NCBI GenBank assembly: GCA_964412845.1
Contig: CAYPQM010000075.1
Coordinates: 1-32,693, forward strand
Source: JAWWPY01 sp964412845
GTDB lineage: Bacteria > Actinomycetota > Actinomycetes > Streptosporangiales > Streptosporangiaceae
Length of the DNA: 32,693 nt
Direction: 5' to 3'
The position numbers and the translations under genes are program-made. Shown piece by piece: positions 24,659 through 32,367 of this stretch (position 1 is the stretch's first letter; every line of letters starts with the position of its first letter). Below the pieces are notes generated by a model. That model was not told where the DNA came from. It saw only the letters and a program-made list of their open reading frames with translations, and searched no databases.

Positions 24659-25783
24659 ATGCCGACGCTGCGCAAAGGGCCGAGAAGTACCAGGCTCGCC
24701 CCGCGCCCGGGACGGCCGGAGATCCTGCTGGAAAGCGAGAGCCCGTACGCCAGCCGCCGGGTGGTCGTGGAGTACGACGGGGTGACCACGGCCGCGTACC
24801 TGTACGACGGCACCACGGTAGTCGCCGCCACCTGGATGGCCAACCATCTCCAGGCCCCGGATACCGCCACGCCGGACCAGCTCATGGCAGGCCAGGCCCC
24901 GATGATGCCCGCCGGGCACACCAAGCACCCGCTGGGCAGGCCAGCCTTCGAAGCCCGCACCCTGCGCGCCCTGTGGTTCGAGGAGGGCGACGGGGTGGCC
25001 ATCATCGAAGGCGGGCAGCTCCTGGCGGCCATCCCCGGCTGGTGCGACATGTCCAAGGGCATGCCCGGGTACAGCCGGGACGTCATTGGGCAGACCCCGT
25101 TCGGCTGGTCGCTGGATGACGCGATGGAAGGGCTGGGCCCCCGCGCAGACCGGGCGACCGCGTTCTGGCGCTGGCGGGCGAACGATGACGCCTGGGGTGG
25201 TTTCCAGAAGGCGGTCCTCGGCCATCTGCTCGGCCGGCTCGGCCCAGGCGCCCGCTACTGGGACGTCAGCGCGGGCAAGCAGCCGATCGCGGGTGTCTCC
25301 GAACGGCCGCCGACCAGGAACCGCCCGTTCACCGTGCTCACCACGATCGGGATGAGCTGCCAGCGGATGCCGGTGGTCGAGCAGTACGCGGAGGACCCCA
25401 GTTCCTCCGCGCGGATCGAGCTTGCCCTGGCCACCACCATGCCGAGCCCGGAGGCGGCCCGGATCTTCCTGTGGCTGGCCCAGTACCCGTGGCGCGCGGT
25501 CACCTGGTTCGGTCCCGGGCACAGCATCCGGTGGTACCACGAGCCCGCGACCTTCCCGCTCGGCGGCGGTAACTCGGCCGTCCTGCTGCTCGACGAGCCC
25601 GCCCGGCTACTCGGGCCGGACGTCCCGGACCTGTCCGGCTTCACCTTCGGCGGCGACCCGGTGCGGTGGCTGTGGATCGTCCCGGTCAGCGAGCGGGAGC
25701 GGCTGTTCGCGAAGGAACGCGGGTCGGCCAGCCTGGTCACCCAGCTCGCCGCGCAGCGCCGGAGCTGGGTCGCCGGCCCCTAA
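24659..25783 (+). CDS. Suppressor-of-fused (SUFU)-like domain protein
   Basis: A 374-residue soluble protein. Residues about 220-374 show the bacterial SUFU pattern: TTIGMSCQRMP, a RIELALATTMPS strand, WLAQYPW, GPGHSIRW and the ending WLWIVPVSERERLF. The first 210 residues (YDGVTTAAYLYDGTTVVAATWMANHL and onward) are Trp/Gly-rich and I do not recognise a domain. In comparative work on polymorphic toxins, bacterial SUFU proteins are proposed as immunity proteins, but no toxin gene is adjacent. I use the ATG at 24659, 7 bases after TAGATT, fitting a leaderless transcript; an in-frame ATG at 24623 is an alternative. It sits on the opposite strand to all its neighbours, between rlmN and the cdsA group. 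Confidence 0.78.
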   Translation: MPTLRKGPRSTRLAPRPGRPEILLESESPYASRRVVVEYDGVTTAAYLYDGTTVVAATWMANHLQAPDTATPDQLMAGQAPMMPAGHTKHPLGRPAFEARTLRALWFEEGDGVAIIEGGQLLAAIPGWCDMSKGMPGYSRDVIGQTPFGWSLDDAMEGLGPRADRATAFWRWRANDDAWGGFQKAVLGHLLGRLGPGARYWDVSAGKQPIAGVSERPPTRNRPFTVLTTIGMSCQRMPVVEQYAEDPSSSARIELALATTMPSPEAARIFLWLAQYPWRAVTWFGPGHSIRWYHEPATFPLGGGNSAVLLLDEPARLLGPDVPDLSGFTFGGDPVRWLWIVPVSERERLFAKERGSASLVTQLAAQRRSWVAGP

Positions 25784-25805
25784 TGAAGTCGCCGGCCCCC
25801 TAATG
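25769..25805. repeat. 17/18-bp tandem duplication at the convergent stop codons
   Basis: GTCGCCGGCCCCTAATG (25769-25785) recurs at 25788-25805 with one extra C. The first copy holds the TAA of the SUFU-like gene. The second copy holds, on the other strand, the TAG of the 57-residue membrane protein. The duplication thus covers the ends of both convergent genes. Confidence 0.85.
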
Positions 25806-25973
25806 GATATGCAGGCTGACCCCGAGCAGCACGAGGAACCAGAGGAAGACCGCGAGGAGGGCAGAGAGCACGGCCTTCAGCAGGCTCGCCGTGATGTAGC
25901 CACGATCCCAGGCCACGATGATGCCGATGATGATGTAAATAAGCGCAACCAGACTTATCGGCCGTCTGAACAT
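25800..25973 (-). CDS. Small two-span membrane protein (57 residues)
   Basis: This short gene reads MFRRPISLVALIYIIIGIIV... and ends LLGVSLHIH. Two hydrophobic segments, about residues 7-22 and 27-52, flank a short polar turn (AWDRGYITAS). GGAG lies 9 bases before the ATG. Small proteins of this design, with a conserved GY turn and an LLGV-LH ending, recur in actinobacteria as hypothetical proteins; I know of no assigned function. It lies 76 bases downstream of cdsA on the same strand, so it may be the last gene of the rpsB-to-cdsA series. Confidence 0.8.
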   Translation of the reverse strand: MFRRPISLVALIYIIIGIIVAWDRGYITASLLKAVLSALLAVFLWFLVLLGVSLHIH

Positions 25974-26049
25974 CGCCCGCTGCTCCTATCTGCCCGTCCG
26001 GGTGGAGCGGGACGCCCCGACAACTCCCCGGGCCGGAAAACGTCAAACG

Positions 26050-26904
26050 CTAACGGGCGAAGATCACCAGGAGCAGCCAGACCACCGGGGCACTGATCAG
26101 CATGGAGTCGATCCGGTCCAGGGCTCCGCCGTGTCCGGGCAACAGCGATCCCATGTCCTTGATCTTCAGGTCCCGCTTGATCATCGACTCTGACAGGTCG
26201 CCCAGAATCGCCGCGGTGACCGCCGCCAAACCCAGCAGGACCCCCTGCCAGACTGCGGCGTGCAGCAGCGTGGGCAGCATGATCGCGCCCGCCACCACGC
26301 ACGCGAGGGCGCTGCCGGCCGAACCTTCCCAGGTCTTCTTCGGGCTGATCATCGGCACCATCAGGTGCCGGCCGAGGAGGACGCCCGCCGCGTAGCCGCC
26401 GATGTCGCTGCACACCGCGAGCACCAGGAACACCAGGGCTCGCCGCGGCCCGTCGGGCGGGGCCAGCATGAGCCCCACGAAGGAGGCCATCAGCGGCAGG
26501 TAGGCCAGGGCGAACAGGCCGGCCGTGACATCCCGCAGGTAGCCGGCGGCTTGGCCCGGCAGCCGCCAGGACATGACGGCGATGACCGTCAGGGCGAGCG
26601 CCGCGACCAGCGGACGCTCCCCCCGCCAGTAGGCCAGGGCGATCATCGCGGTGCCGCCCGCCGCCACCGGCACGAGCGGCAGGTGAATGTCCCTGGCCTG
26701 CAGCGCGCGGGTCAGCTCCCACAACGAGAGCAGGATGGCCACGCCGACAACCACCAGGAACGTGACCTTGACGGTGAACAGGGTGAGCAGGGCCAGAGCG
26801 CCCAGGCCCGCGCCCACGGCCAGCGCGGCGGGCAGGTTCCGGCCCGCCCGGGCTGGCCTGGGCTCGGCGTCGCTGCCAGGCTCGCCCTGCTGACCGGGAG
26901 GCAA
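26050..26904 (-). CDS. cdsA: Phosphatidate cytidylyltransferase
   Basis: Membrane enzyme that makes CDP-diacylglycerol from phosphatidate and CTP, the branch point to phosphatidylinositol, phosphatidylglycerol and cardiolipin. The family signature is clear in the last third: SPKKTWEGSAGS, GDLSESMIKRDLKIKDMG, LLPGHGGALDRIDSML. About eight hydrophobic spans precede and surround it. Length 284 is usual. The start appears to be a TTG at 26904, one base after the frr stop, with GAGG inside the frr end acting as the ribosome site; this implies tight coupling to frr. Confidence 0.94.
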   Translation of the reverse strand: MPPGQQGEPGSDAEPRPARAGRNLPAALAVGAGLGALALLTLFTVKVTFLVVVGVAILLSLWELTRALQARDIHLPLVPVAAGGTAMIALAYWRGERPLVAALALTVIAVMSWRLPGQAAGYLRDVTAGLFALAYLPLMASFVGLMLAPPDGPRRALVFLVLAVCSDIGGYAAGVLLGRHLMVPMISPKKTWEGSAGSALACVVAGAIMLPTLLHAAVWQGVLLGLAAVTAAILGDLSESMIKRDLKIKDMGSLLPGHGGALDRIDSMLISAPVVWLLLVIFAR

Positions 26905-26905
26905 C

Positions 26906-27463
26906 CTATACCTCGAGAAGCTCGGCTTCCTTGATCCTCAGCAGGTCGTCCACCTGCCCCACGTAGGTGTGGGTGAGGTCGTCGAGTTCCCGCTCAGCCC
27001 GGTGCACATCGTCCTCGCCTGCCTCGCCGGCCTTGACCAGCTTGTCCAGCGAGTCCTTCGCGTGCCTGCGGATATTGCGGATGGAGATCTTGCTGTCCTC
27101 CGCCTTGTGCCGCGCGACCTTGATGTATTCCTTCCGGCGATCCTCGGAGAGATCAGGGAACACCACCCGGATGATCGAGCCATCGTTCGACGGGTTCACC
27201 CCGAGATCGCTGTTCCTGATCGCCTTCTCGATCGCGCCCAGCGAGGACTTGTCGAACGGCTGGATGACGACCATCCGCGGCTCGGGGATATGGAACGAGG
27301 CAAGCTGATTGACCGGCGTCTGCGTCCCGTAGTACTCGGCCGTGATCTTGCTGAACATGGCCGGATGTGCCCGGCCGGTGCGGATCGTGGCGAACTCTTC
27401 CTTCGCGACCGCGACGGCCTTCTCCATTTTCTCCTCTGCCTCGAGGAGGGTTTCGTCTATCAC
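26906..27463 (-). CDS. frr: Ribosome recycling factor
   Basis: Splits post-termination ribosomes together with EF-G. The 185-residue length and sequence are typical: IRTGRAHPAMF near residue 27, YYGTQTPVNQLA near 44, IQPFDKSSLGAIEKAI, SDLGVNPSNDG and the LSEDRRKEYIKVARHKAEDSKISIRNIRR helix region. A GTG start is supported by AGGAG 6 bases upstream. It is 54 bases downstream of pyrH and directly upstream of cdsA. Confidence 0.96.
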   Translation of the reverse strand: MIDETLLEAEEKMEKAVAVAKEEFATIRTGRAHPAMFSKITAEYYGTQTPVNQLASFHIPEPRMVVIQPFDKSSLGAIEKAIRNSDLGVNPSNDGSIIRVVFPDLSEDRRKEYIKVARHKAEDSKISIRNIRRHAKDSLDKLVKAGEAGEDDVHRAERELDDLTHTYVGQVDDLLRIKEAELLEV

Positions 27464-27517
27464 TGCGGCTCCTGTGCGTCCTGGGCCTGTCTCATTCGCA
27501 GTTCGCGCCAGCGGGCA

Positions 27518-28306
27518 TCAGAAATCTCCTGCGCGGCATATCAGTGTGCCGATCTTCTCACCACGCACCGCCCGGACGATGTTGCCTGCCTCCATAAGGT
27601 CGAATACGACGATAGGCAGGCCGTTGTCCATGCACAGGCTCACCGCGGTCGCGTCCATGAACTTCAGCTCACGGCGCAGCACCTCGCCATAGTCAAGCTG
27701 GTGGAACCGCACAGCATCAGGCATCATCCGGGGATCCGCGTCGTAGACCCCGTCTACCTGTGTGCCCTTGAGCACTGCCTCGGCCCCGATCTCCAGGGCA
27801 CGCTGCGCGGCGCAGGTGTCGGTGGAGAAGAAAGGCGCGCCGAGGCCGGCCCCGAAGATGACGACCCGGCCCTTCTCCAGGTGCCGGATGGCCCGGCGGG
27901 GAATGTAGGGCTCAGCCACCTGGCCCATGGTGATCGCGGTCTGCACGCGGGTGTCGACCCCGAGTTTCTCCAGCACGTCCTGGAGGGCGAGGCAGTTGAT
28001 CACCGTGCCGAGCATGCCCATGTAGTCAGCCCGGGCCCGGTCGATACCGCGCTCGGCCAGCACCCGGCCACGGAACATGTTGCCGCCACCGACGACGGCG
28101 GCGACCTCGACCCCTTCGGAGACCGCGGCGACGATCTCCTTGGCTATATGGAACACGACATCAGGCGAGATGCCCAGTGCCTCGTCCCCGGAGAACGCTT
28201 CGCCGGACAGCTTCACCACCACCCGGCGCCAGCGATGGTGAGCCTTCCCGCCCGCTCGCTGCGTGCGGGAAGCGCTCGCCACCTGGCCCCCCTCGCCTGC
28301 CGTCAT
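27518..28306 (-). CDS. pyrH: UMP kinase
   Basis: Bacterial-type hexameric UMP kinase (amino-acid-kinase fold) making UDP for nucleotide synthesis. Features: VVVKLSGEAF near residue 30, VVGGGNMFRG near 70, the UMP site region, and STDTCAAQRALEIGAEAVLKGTQVDGVYDADPR near 165. The N-terminal 25 residues before the fold are longer than in E. coli, so a later start (for instance the GTG giving VASAS) cannot be excluded. It begins 19 bases after the tsf stop. Confidence 0.95.
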   Translation of the reverse strand: MTAGEGGQVASASRTQRAGGKAHHRWRRVVVKLSGEAFSGDEALGISPDVVFHIAKEIVAAVSEGVEVAAVVGGGNMFRGRVLAERGIDRARADYMGMLGTVINCLALQDVLEKLGVDTRVQTAITMGQVAEPYIPRRAIRHLEKGRVVIFGAGLGAPFFSTDTCAAQRALEIGAEAVLKGTQVDGVYDADPRMMPDAVRFHQLDYGEVLRRELKFMDATAVSLCMDNGLPIVVFDLMEAGNIVRAVRGEKIGTLICRAGDF

Positions 28307-28325
28307 TGGGCAGCCCCGCGATGAT

Positions 28326-29165
28326 TCATCCGGCCTGGCCCACCTGGAACCGGGCGAACCCGCGCACGGTGACCCCGTACTCGCCGACCAGCTGCTTGAC
28401 CGCTTTCTTCGGGTCCTTCACGAACGGCTGATCGATCAGCACGACATCCTTGAAGAACGCGTTCAGCCTGCCTTCGACGATCTTCGGGATGGCCTGCTCA
28501 GGCTTGCCCTCATCGCGGGTCATCTGCTCGGCGATGGCCCGCTCCTTCTCGACGACGTCGCTGGGCACCTCGTCCCGCGTGACGTACTGCGGGCGCATCG
28601 CCGCGATCTGCTGCGCGAGGTCCTTCCCGGCATCCGCGGACGGCTTGTCGAGCTGCACCAGCACGCCCACCGTCGGTGGCAGGGCCCGGTCAGACCGGTG
28701 CAGGTAACTCGCGATGTAGCCGCCCTCGAAGTGGGCGTACCGGCCGATCTCCAGCTTCTCCTTGAGTGAGGCGCTGGCCTCCTCAAGGAGCTGCTGCGCC
28801 GTGCTGCCCGGCCGGACCTCCAGGCTGAGCAGGGCAAGCCGGTCAGCCGGCTTGTGCTGCAGCGCGGCGCGCGCGATCTCGGCCGCCGCCTGCTGGAACA
28901 GATCTGTCTTCGCGACGAAGTCGGTCTCGCAGTTGACTTCGACCAGCACCCCTGCCGAGGTGCCGTCCAGCTCGGCGGCGACCAGGCCGTTGGCCGCGGT
29001 CCTGGCGGCCCGCTTGCTCACGTCCTTGGCGCCCTTGAGCCGGAGGAGCTCTACCGCGGCATCGAAGTCGCCATCGGCTTGCTCCAGTGCCTTCTTGCAA
29101 TCCATCATGCCCGCAGCCGTGTGCTCACGGAGCCGCTTCACGTCTGCGGCGGTGACGTTCGCCAT
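28326..29165 (-). CDS. tsf: Elongation factor Ts
   Basis: Nucleotide exchange factor for EF-Tu. The N-terminal UBA-like domain (VTAADVKRLREHTAAGMMDCKKALEQADGDFDAAVELLR) is complete, followed by the conserved core ANGLVAAEL and VNCETDFVAK. The rest (two exchange subdomains, GVLVQLDKP and the FFKDVVLIDQPFVKD end) matches actinobacterial EF-Ts; 279 residues is the normal size. A GAGG stands a few bases before the ATG. It lies 79 bases after rpsB, in the usual rpsB-tsf order. Confidence 0.97.
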   Translation of the reverse strand: MANVTAADVKRLREHTAAGMMDCKKALEQADGDFDAAVELLRLKGAKDVSKRAARTAANGLVAAELDGTSAGVLVEVNCETDFVAKTDLFQQAAAEIARAALQHKPADRLALLSLEVRPGSTAQQLLEEASASLKEKLEIGRYAHFEGGYIASYLHRSDRALPPTVGVLVQLDKPSADAGKDLAQQIAAMRPQYVTRDEVPSDVVEKERAIAEQMTRDEGKPEQAIPKIVEGRLNAFFKDVVLIDQPFVKDPKKAVKQLVGEYGVTVRGFARFQVGQAG

Positions 29166-29244
29166 GTCCTCATCTCTCGCTGTCTGTCGTGCGGCGGGCC
29201 GCTCGGCCGTGCCCGCCCACCTGCCTGTGCCGCCCGGCCAGGGG

Positions 29245-30318
29245 TCAGGCCTGGTCGGAGCCGGGCTCGGCCGTCCCGTTGGCGGCCTCTGGCGTGGCGG
29301 CTACCGCCGCGCTGACCGCGTCAGCGTCGCCCGCTGCCTCCGGGGCCGCCGGGGCTGGCCCGTCGTCTGCCGTTGCTCCGTCGGCGGCCGCGGCCTCGAC
29401 GGTCGCGGCCTCGACGGTCGCGGTGGCGGTGGCGGGCTCAGCGGCCGCGGGCTCAGCGACCGCAGGTTCAGCGGCCGCGCCAGCGGCCTCGGCCGTGGCG
29501 GCCGCCGCCTGGCCGTCAGCCGCGGTCGTCTGCAGCAGCTCGCGCTCCCACTCGGCCAGCGGCTCCGCGGCACCGATGTCGCCCGCCGGCTGCGTGGACG
29601 GCTTCTCCTCGCCGTCCGCCGCGCCGGCCCGGGCGATGAGGCCGTCAGCGACCGCATCGGCCACCACGCGGGTGAGCAGCGCGACGCTGCGGATCGCGTC
29701 GTCGTTGCCGGGGATCGGGTAGGTGACCTCATCCGGATCACAGTTGGTGTCCAGGATGGCGATCACCGGGATGCCCAGCTTGCGGGCCTCGCTGACGGCG
29801 ATGTGCTCCTTCTTGGTGTCCACCACCCACAGCGCGCTCGGGACCCGGGACATGTCCCTGATCCCGCCCAGCGAGCGCTCCAGCTTGTCCCGTTCCCGCC
29901 GTAGCTGGAGCAGTTCCTTCTTGGTCATGCCCGAGCCCGCGACGTCGTCGAAGTCAATCTCTTCGAGCTCCTTGAGCCGCTGCAGCCGCTTGAAGACCGT
30001 GGTGAAGTTGGTCAGCATGCCGCCCAGCCACCGCTGGTTCACGAACGGCATGCCCACCCGGCGAGCCTGCTCGGCGACCGCTTCCTGAGCCTGCTTCTTC
30101 GTGCCCACGTACAAGACGGTGCCGCCGTGGGCGACCGTCTCCTTGATGAACTCGTACGCGTGGTCGATGAAGTCCAGCGACTGCTGCAGGTCGATGATGT
30201 AGATGCCGTTGCGCTCGGCCAAGATGAAGCGCTTCATCTTGGGGTTCCAGCGCCTGGTCTGATGCCCGAAGTGCACGCCGCTCTCAAGCAGCTGCCTCAT
30301 GGTGACGACCGGAGCCAT
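29245..30318 (-). CDS. rpsB: 30S ribosomal protein S2 with long acidic Ala-rich tail
   Basis: S2 protein of the small subunit. Residues 1-230 are the conserved fold (MRQLLESGVHFGHQTRRWNPKM, VNQRWLGGMLTNF, SRVPSALWVVDTKKEHIAVSEA, IPGNDDAIR), and EPLAEWERELL near 252-262 is also seen in other actinobacterial S2. From about 265 to 357 there is a low-complexity tail made almost only of Ala, Glu, Asp, Pro, Thr and Val, with no Lys or Arg, partly encoded by 15-bp repeats. I use the ATG at 30318 (MAPVVTMRQL), which has AAGGGG about 10 bases upstream; the frame is open further upstream but that part is not S2-like. Confidence 0.96.
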   Translation of the reverse strand: MAPVVTMRQLLESGVHFGHQTRRWNPKMKRFILAERNGIYIIDLQQSLDFIDHAYEFIKETVAHGGTVLYVGTKKQAQEAVAEQARRVGMPFVNQRWLGGMLTNFTTVFKRLQRLKELEEIDFDDVAGSGMTKKELLQLRRERDKLERSLGGIRDMSRVPSALWVVDTKKEHIAVSEARKLGIPVIAILDTNCDPDEVTYPIPGNDDAIRSVALLTRVVADAVADGLIARAGAADGEEKPSTQPAGDIGAAEPLAEWERELLQTTAADGQAAAATAEAAGAAAEPAVAEPAAAEPATATATVEAATVEAAAADGATADDGPAPAAPEAAGDADAVSAAVAATPEAANGTAEPGSDQA

Positions 30319-30576
30319 GCCGGTGGTCCCCTTCCTGTCTTGCGCCGCGCGCGAGCACGCGGCACTCTCGGTTGGTCCCTGGCGCCCGGGCGTACCCCGC
30401 CGCGGCATAGAGCCCGCGGACCGGTGGAGTGCGTCCCGCCGGAGGCCGAACCGACATCCAGGCGGCAAGCGGACGCGCGAATTAGGCCGAAAAGGGCGTG
30501 CACGGTGTGCACACTGACTCCTGCGGCCTTCGCGTAGTCTACCCGTTCGCTGCGGCCCGGGGATGTAGCTGATAAG
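30319..30576 (-). promoter_or_regulatory. rpsB leader and promoter region
   Basis: 258 bases between xerC and rpsB should contain the rpsB-tsf promoter and leader. A possible minus-strand -10 (TAGACT, 30538-30543) is seen, without a matching -35. A 10-bp palindrome GTGTGCACAC (30505-30514), with another GTGCAC beside it at 30498-30503, lies in the presumed leader. No known ribosomal-protein leader motif is recognised. Confidence 0.35.
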
Positions 30577-31581
30577 TCAGGCCCTGGGATGGGCCTGCCG
30601 GTACGCCGATTCAAGCCTCTCGACCGACACATGGGTGTAGATCTGCGTGCTCGCGAGAGACGCGTGGCCCAGGATCTCCTGCACGCTCCGCAGGTCGGCG
30701 CCGCCCTCCAGCAGGTGGGTCGCGGCCGCGTGCCGGAGGCCGTGCGGGCCGGCGTCCGGCGCTGACGGCACGGCGGCGATCCGCGCATGCACCACGCGCC
30801 GCGCGGTGCGCGGGTCCAGCCGGCCGCCCCGCGCGCCGAGGAAGACGGCCGCCCTGGCCTGGGCGCCCGCCAGGACTGGCCGGCCATCACGGCACCACCT
30901 GGTCACCGCACGAACGGCGGGCAGGCCGACGGGCACCGTCCGCTCCCGGCCGCCCTTGCCCAGCACCCGGACCGTCCGGCGCTCCTCGTCGAGATCGCCG
31001 ACGTTCAGCCCGCATAGCTCGCTGACCCGGATGCCCGTCGCGTAGAGCAACTCCATGATGGCTGTGTCACGGAGGGCCAGCGCGTGGTCCCGCCGCGCGG
31101 CCGGGTCAGGCACGCTCACGTCCGTGCCCGCGTGGTCCGCTGCGGTCCGGCGGTCGGCGGCAGCGAGCACGGCGGCGATTTCGTCCTGGCGCAGGACCTC
31201 GGGCAGCCGCCGGTGGGCTTTCGGCGTGCCGAGCAGGACACCGGGATCGCTGCCCAGCCAGCCACGTGCGTGCGCGAAGGCGGTGAAGGTCCGCGCCGCG
31301 GCCGCGCGGCGGGCCAGCGTGGCCCGCGCGTGGCCGCTGGCGTGCTGGCCGGCCAGCCAGCCTCGGAGCACCCCGATGTCCAGGTCGTCCGGGCTGCCGA
31401 CGCCAATCCGGGTGGCGTGCTCCAGCAGGGATCCGACATCGCCCAGGTAGGCCCGGACCGTATGCGCGGAAAGCCCCCGTTCCGCCGCGAGATGCCGGCC
31501 GAAGCCATCCAGTGCCCGCGCCAGCCTCGGCGGGAGAGGCTCCGCCGGCTGGCCGTCCCCGCTCGCCTGCCGCGGGGTCAT
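30577..31581 (-). CDS. xerC: XerC-type tyrosine recombinase
   Basis: Site-specific recombinase of 334 residues, probably resolving chromosome dimers at dif. The N-terminal SAM-like DNA-binding domain (about 20-105) is followed by the catalytic domain with Arg185 (ATGIRVSEL), Lys209 (LGKGGRER), His280-x-x-Arg283 (HGLRH), His306 (LGHASL) and the nucleophile Tyr315 (IYTHV). All catalytic residues are present. A polar insert of about 20 residues (145-168) precedes the first arginine. The ATG at 31581 overlaps the tetR stop (ATGA). Location next to rpsB is the usual actinobacterial place for the chromosomal xerC, which favours this over a phage integrase. Confidence 0.9.
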   Translation of the reverse strand: MTPRQASGDGQPAEPLPPRLARALDGFGRHLAAERGLSAHTVRAYLGDVGSLLEHATRIGVGSPDDLDIGVLRGWLAGQHASGHARATLARRAAAARTFTAFAHARGWLGSDPGVLLGTPKAHRRLPEVLRQDEIAAVLAAADRRTAADHAGTDVSVPDPAARRDHALALRDTAIMELLYATGIRVSELCGLNVGDLDEERRTVRVLGKGGRERTVPVGLPAVRAVTRWCRDGRPVLAGAQARAAVFLGARGGRLDPRTARRVVHARIAAVPSAPDAGPHGLRHAAATHLLEGGADLRSVQEILGHASLASTQIYTHVSVERLESAYRQAHPRA

Positions 31582-32279
31582 CGCACGCGGGCCAGGGACA
31601 GCACGAACTGGCGGACGAATTCGCCCGGGTCGGGCCACGGGAACCCCGGCAGCGCCGTGCGGAGGCTAACGGTCCCGTGCATGGCCACCCAGACGGCAGT
31701 GCCATCAGCCACGATGTCGGTGCTCGCGGAAGCGCCAACCTTGACGCAGTCGCCGATGGCGTCGACGAGGAGCGCGAACGACTCGGCACCGAATTCGAGC
31801 ACCGGCCGGCCGCCGGGACCGAGCGGAACCGGCTCGCAGTAGTCCGCTGCCGCTGACCGATGCGCGGCGGAGAACAGCAGGCCATAGCGGGCGGGGTGGT
31901 CCATCCCGAATGCCACATAGGCCTCGCAGCCCGCGATCAGGCGATCGACCGGATCATCGCCGGCCTCCTCGACACCCTTCTCGATCACCTCAGTCAGCTC
32001 ATCGAAGATCCGGGCGACGGCAGCCATCAAGATCGCCTCGCGGTCTGGGAAATGGGCATAGATCGAGGGAGCGGCGATGCCGACCTCCCGGGCCACCGCG
32101 CGCAGCGTGACCGCCTCGGCTGAACCAGTCCGTTCGATAAGGGCGATCGCGCCGGACACGATGTCCTTAGTCAGCCGGGCCCCCTGGCCCCGGGGGTTCC
32201 GCTGCCGCTTGCCAGGCCCAGAGGATCGCTGCGCCCGCGCCCTGGCCTGGGGATTCACAGTTTCTTGCGAGATCGTCAC
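31578..32279 (-). CDS. TetR-family transcriptional regulator
   Basis: A 233-residue repressor-type protein. After a basic 35-residue leader, the helix-turn-helix sits at about 58-79 (VTLRAVAREVGIAAPSIYAHFPDREA). The C-terminal ligand domain ends with the VAMHGTVSLRTALPGFPWPD pattern of the WHG-type TetR group. It is divergent from an MFS exporter gene with a palindrome between them, so it probably represses that exporter and perhaps itself. Start is a GTG at 32279; a GTG for VNPQ (8th codon) is an alternative. The stop overlaps xerC by 4 bases, so xerC may be co-transcribed with it. Confidence 0.9.
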   Translation of the reverse strand: MTISQETVNPQARARAQRSSGPGKRQRNPRGQGARLTKDIVSGAIALIERTGSAEAVTLRAVAREVGIAAPSIYAHFPDREAILMAAVARIFDELTEVIEKGVEEAGDDPVDRLIAGCEAYVAFGMDHPARYGLLFSAAHRSAAADYCEPVPLGPGGRPVLEFGAESFALLVDAIGDCVKVGASASTDIVADGTAVWVAMHGTVSLRTALPGFPWPDPGEFVRQFVLSLARVR

Positions 32280-32288
32280 GCTTGTCAG

Positions 32289-32318
32289 TTTACATCTGTC
32301 AGCTCATCTGTCTATACT
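32289..32318 (+). promoter_or_regulatory. Likely promoter of the MFS exporter gene
   Basis: TTTACA (32289-32294) and TATACT (32313-32318) are separated by 18 bases, close to the major sigma-factor consensus. They precede the exporter ATG by about 50 bases. The left part also holds a direct repeat of CATCTGTC (32293-32300 and 32305-32312). Confidence 0.6.
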
Positions 32319-32331
32319 TACGATCGTAAGT
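32316..32331. promoter_or_regulatory. Perfect 16-bp palindrome, likely TetR operator
   Basis: ACTTACGATCGTAAGT is a perfect dyad in the tetR/MFS intergenic region. It overlaps the last three bases of the -10 element and the expected start of transcription, which is the classic place for repression by a TetR dimer. Part of it (GTAAG) recurs at 32340-32344. Confidence 0.65.
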
Positions 32332-32367
32332 TCACGTAGGTAAGCATTCGGCTGTAAGGAGTCTTCG

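Noticed and set aside
30478..30548. Minus-strand translation resembling a helix-turn-helix (VDYAKAAGVSVHTV) in the rpsB leader
   Set aside because: The frame enters from the shifted xerC frame, has no own start or ribosome site, and is more likely chance.
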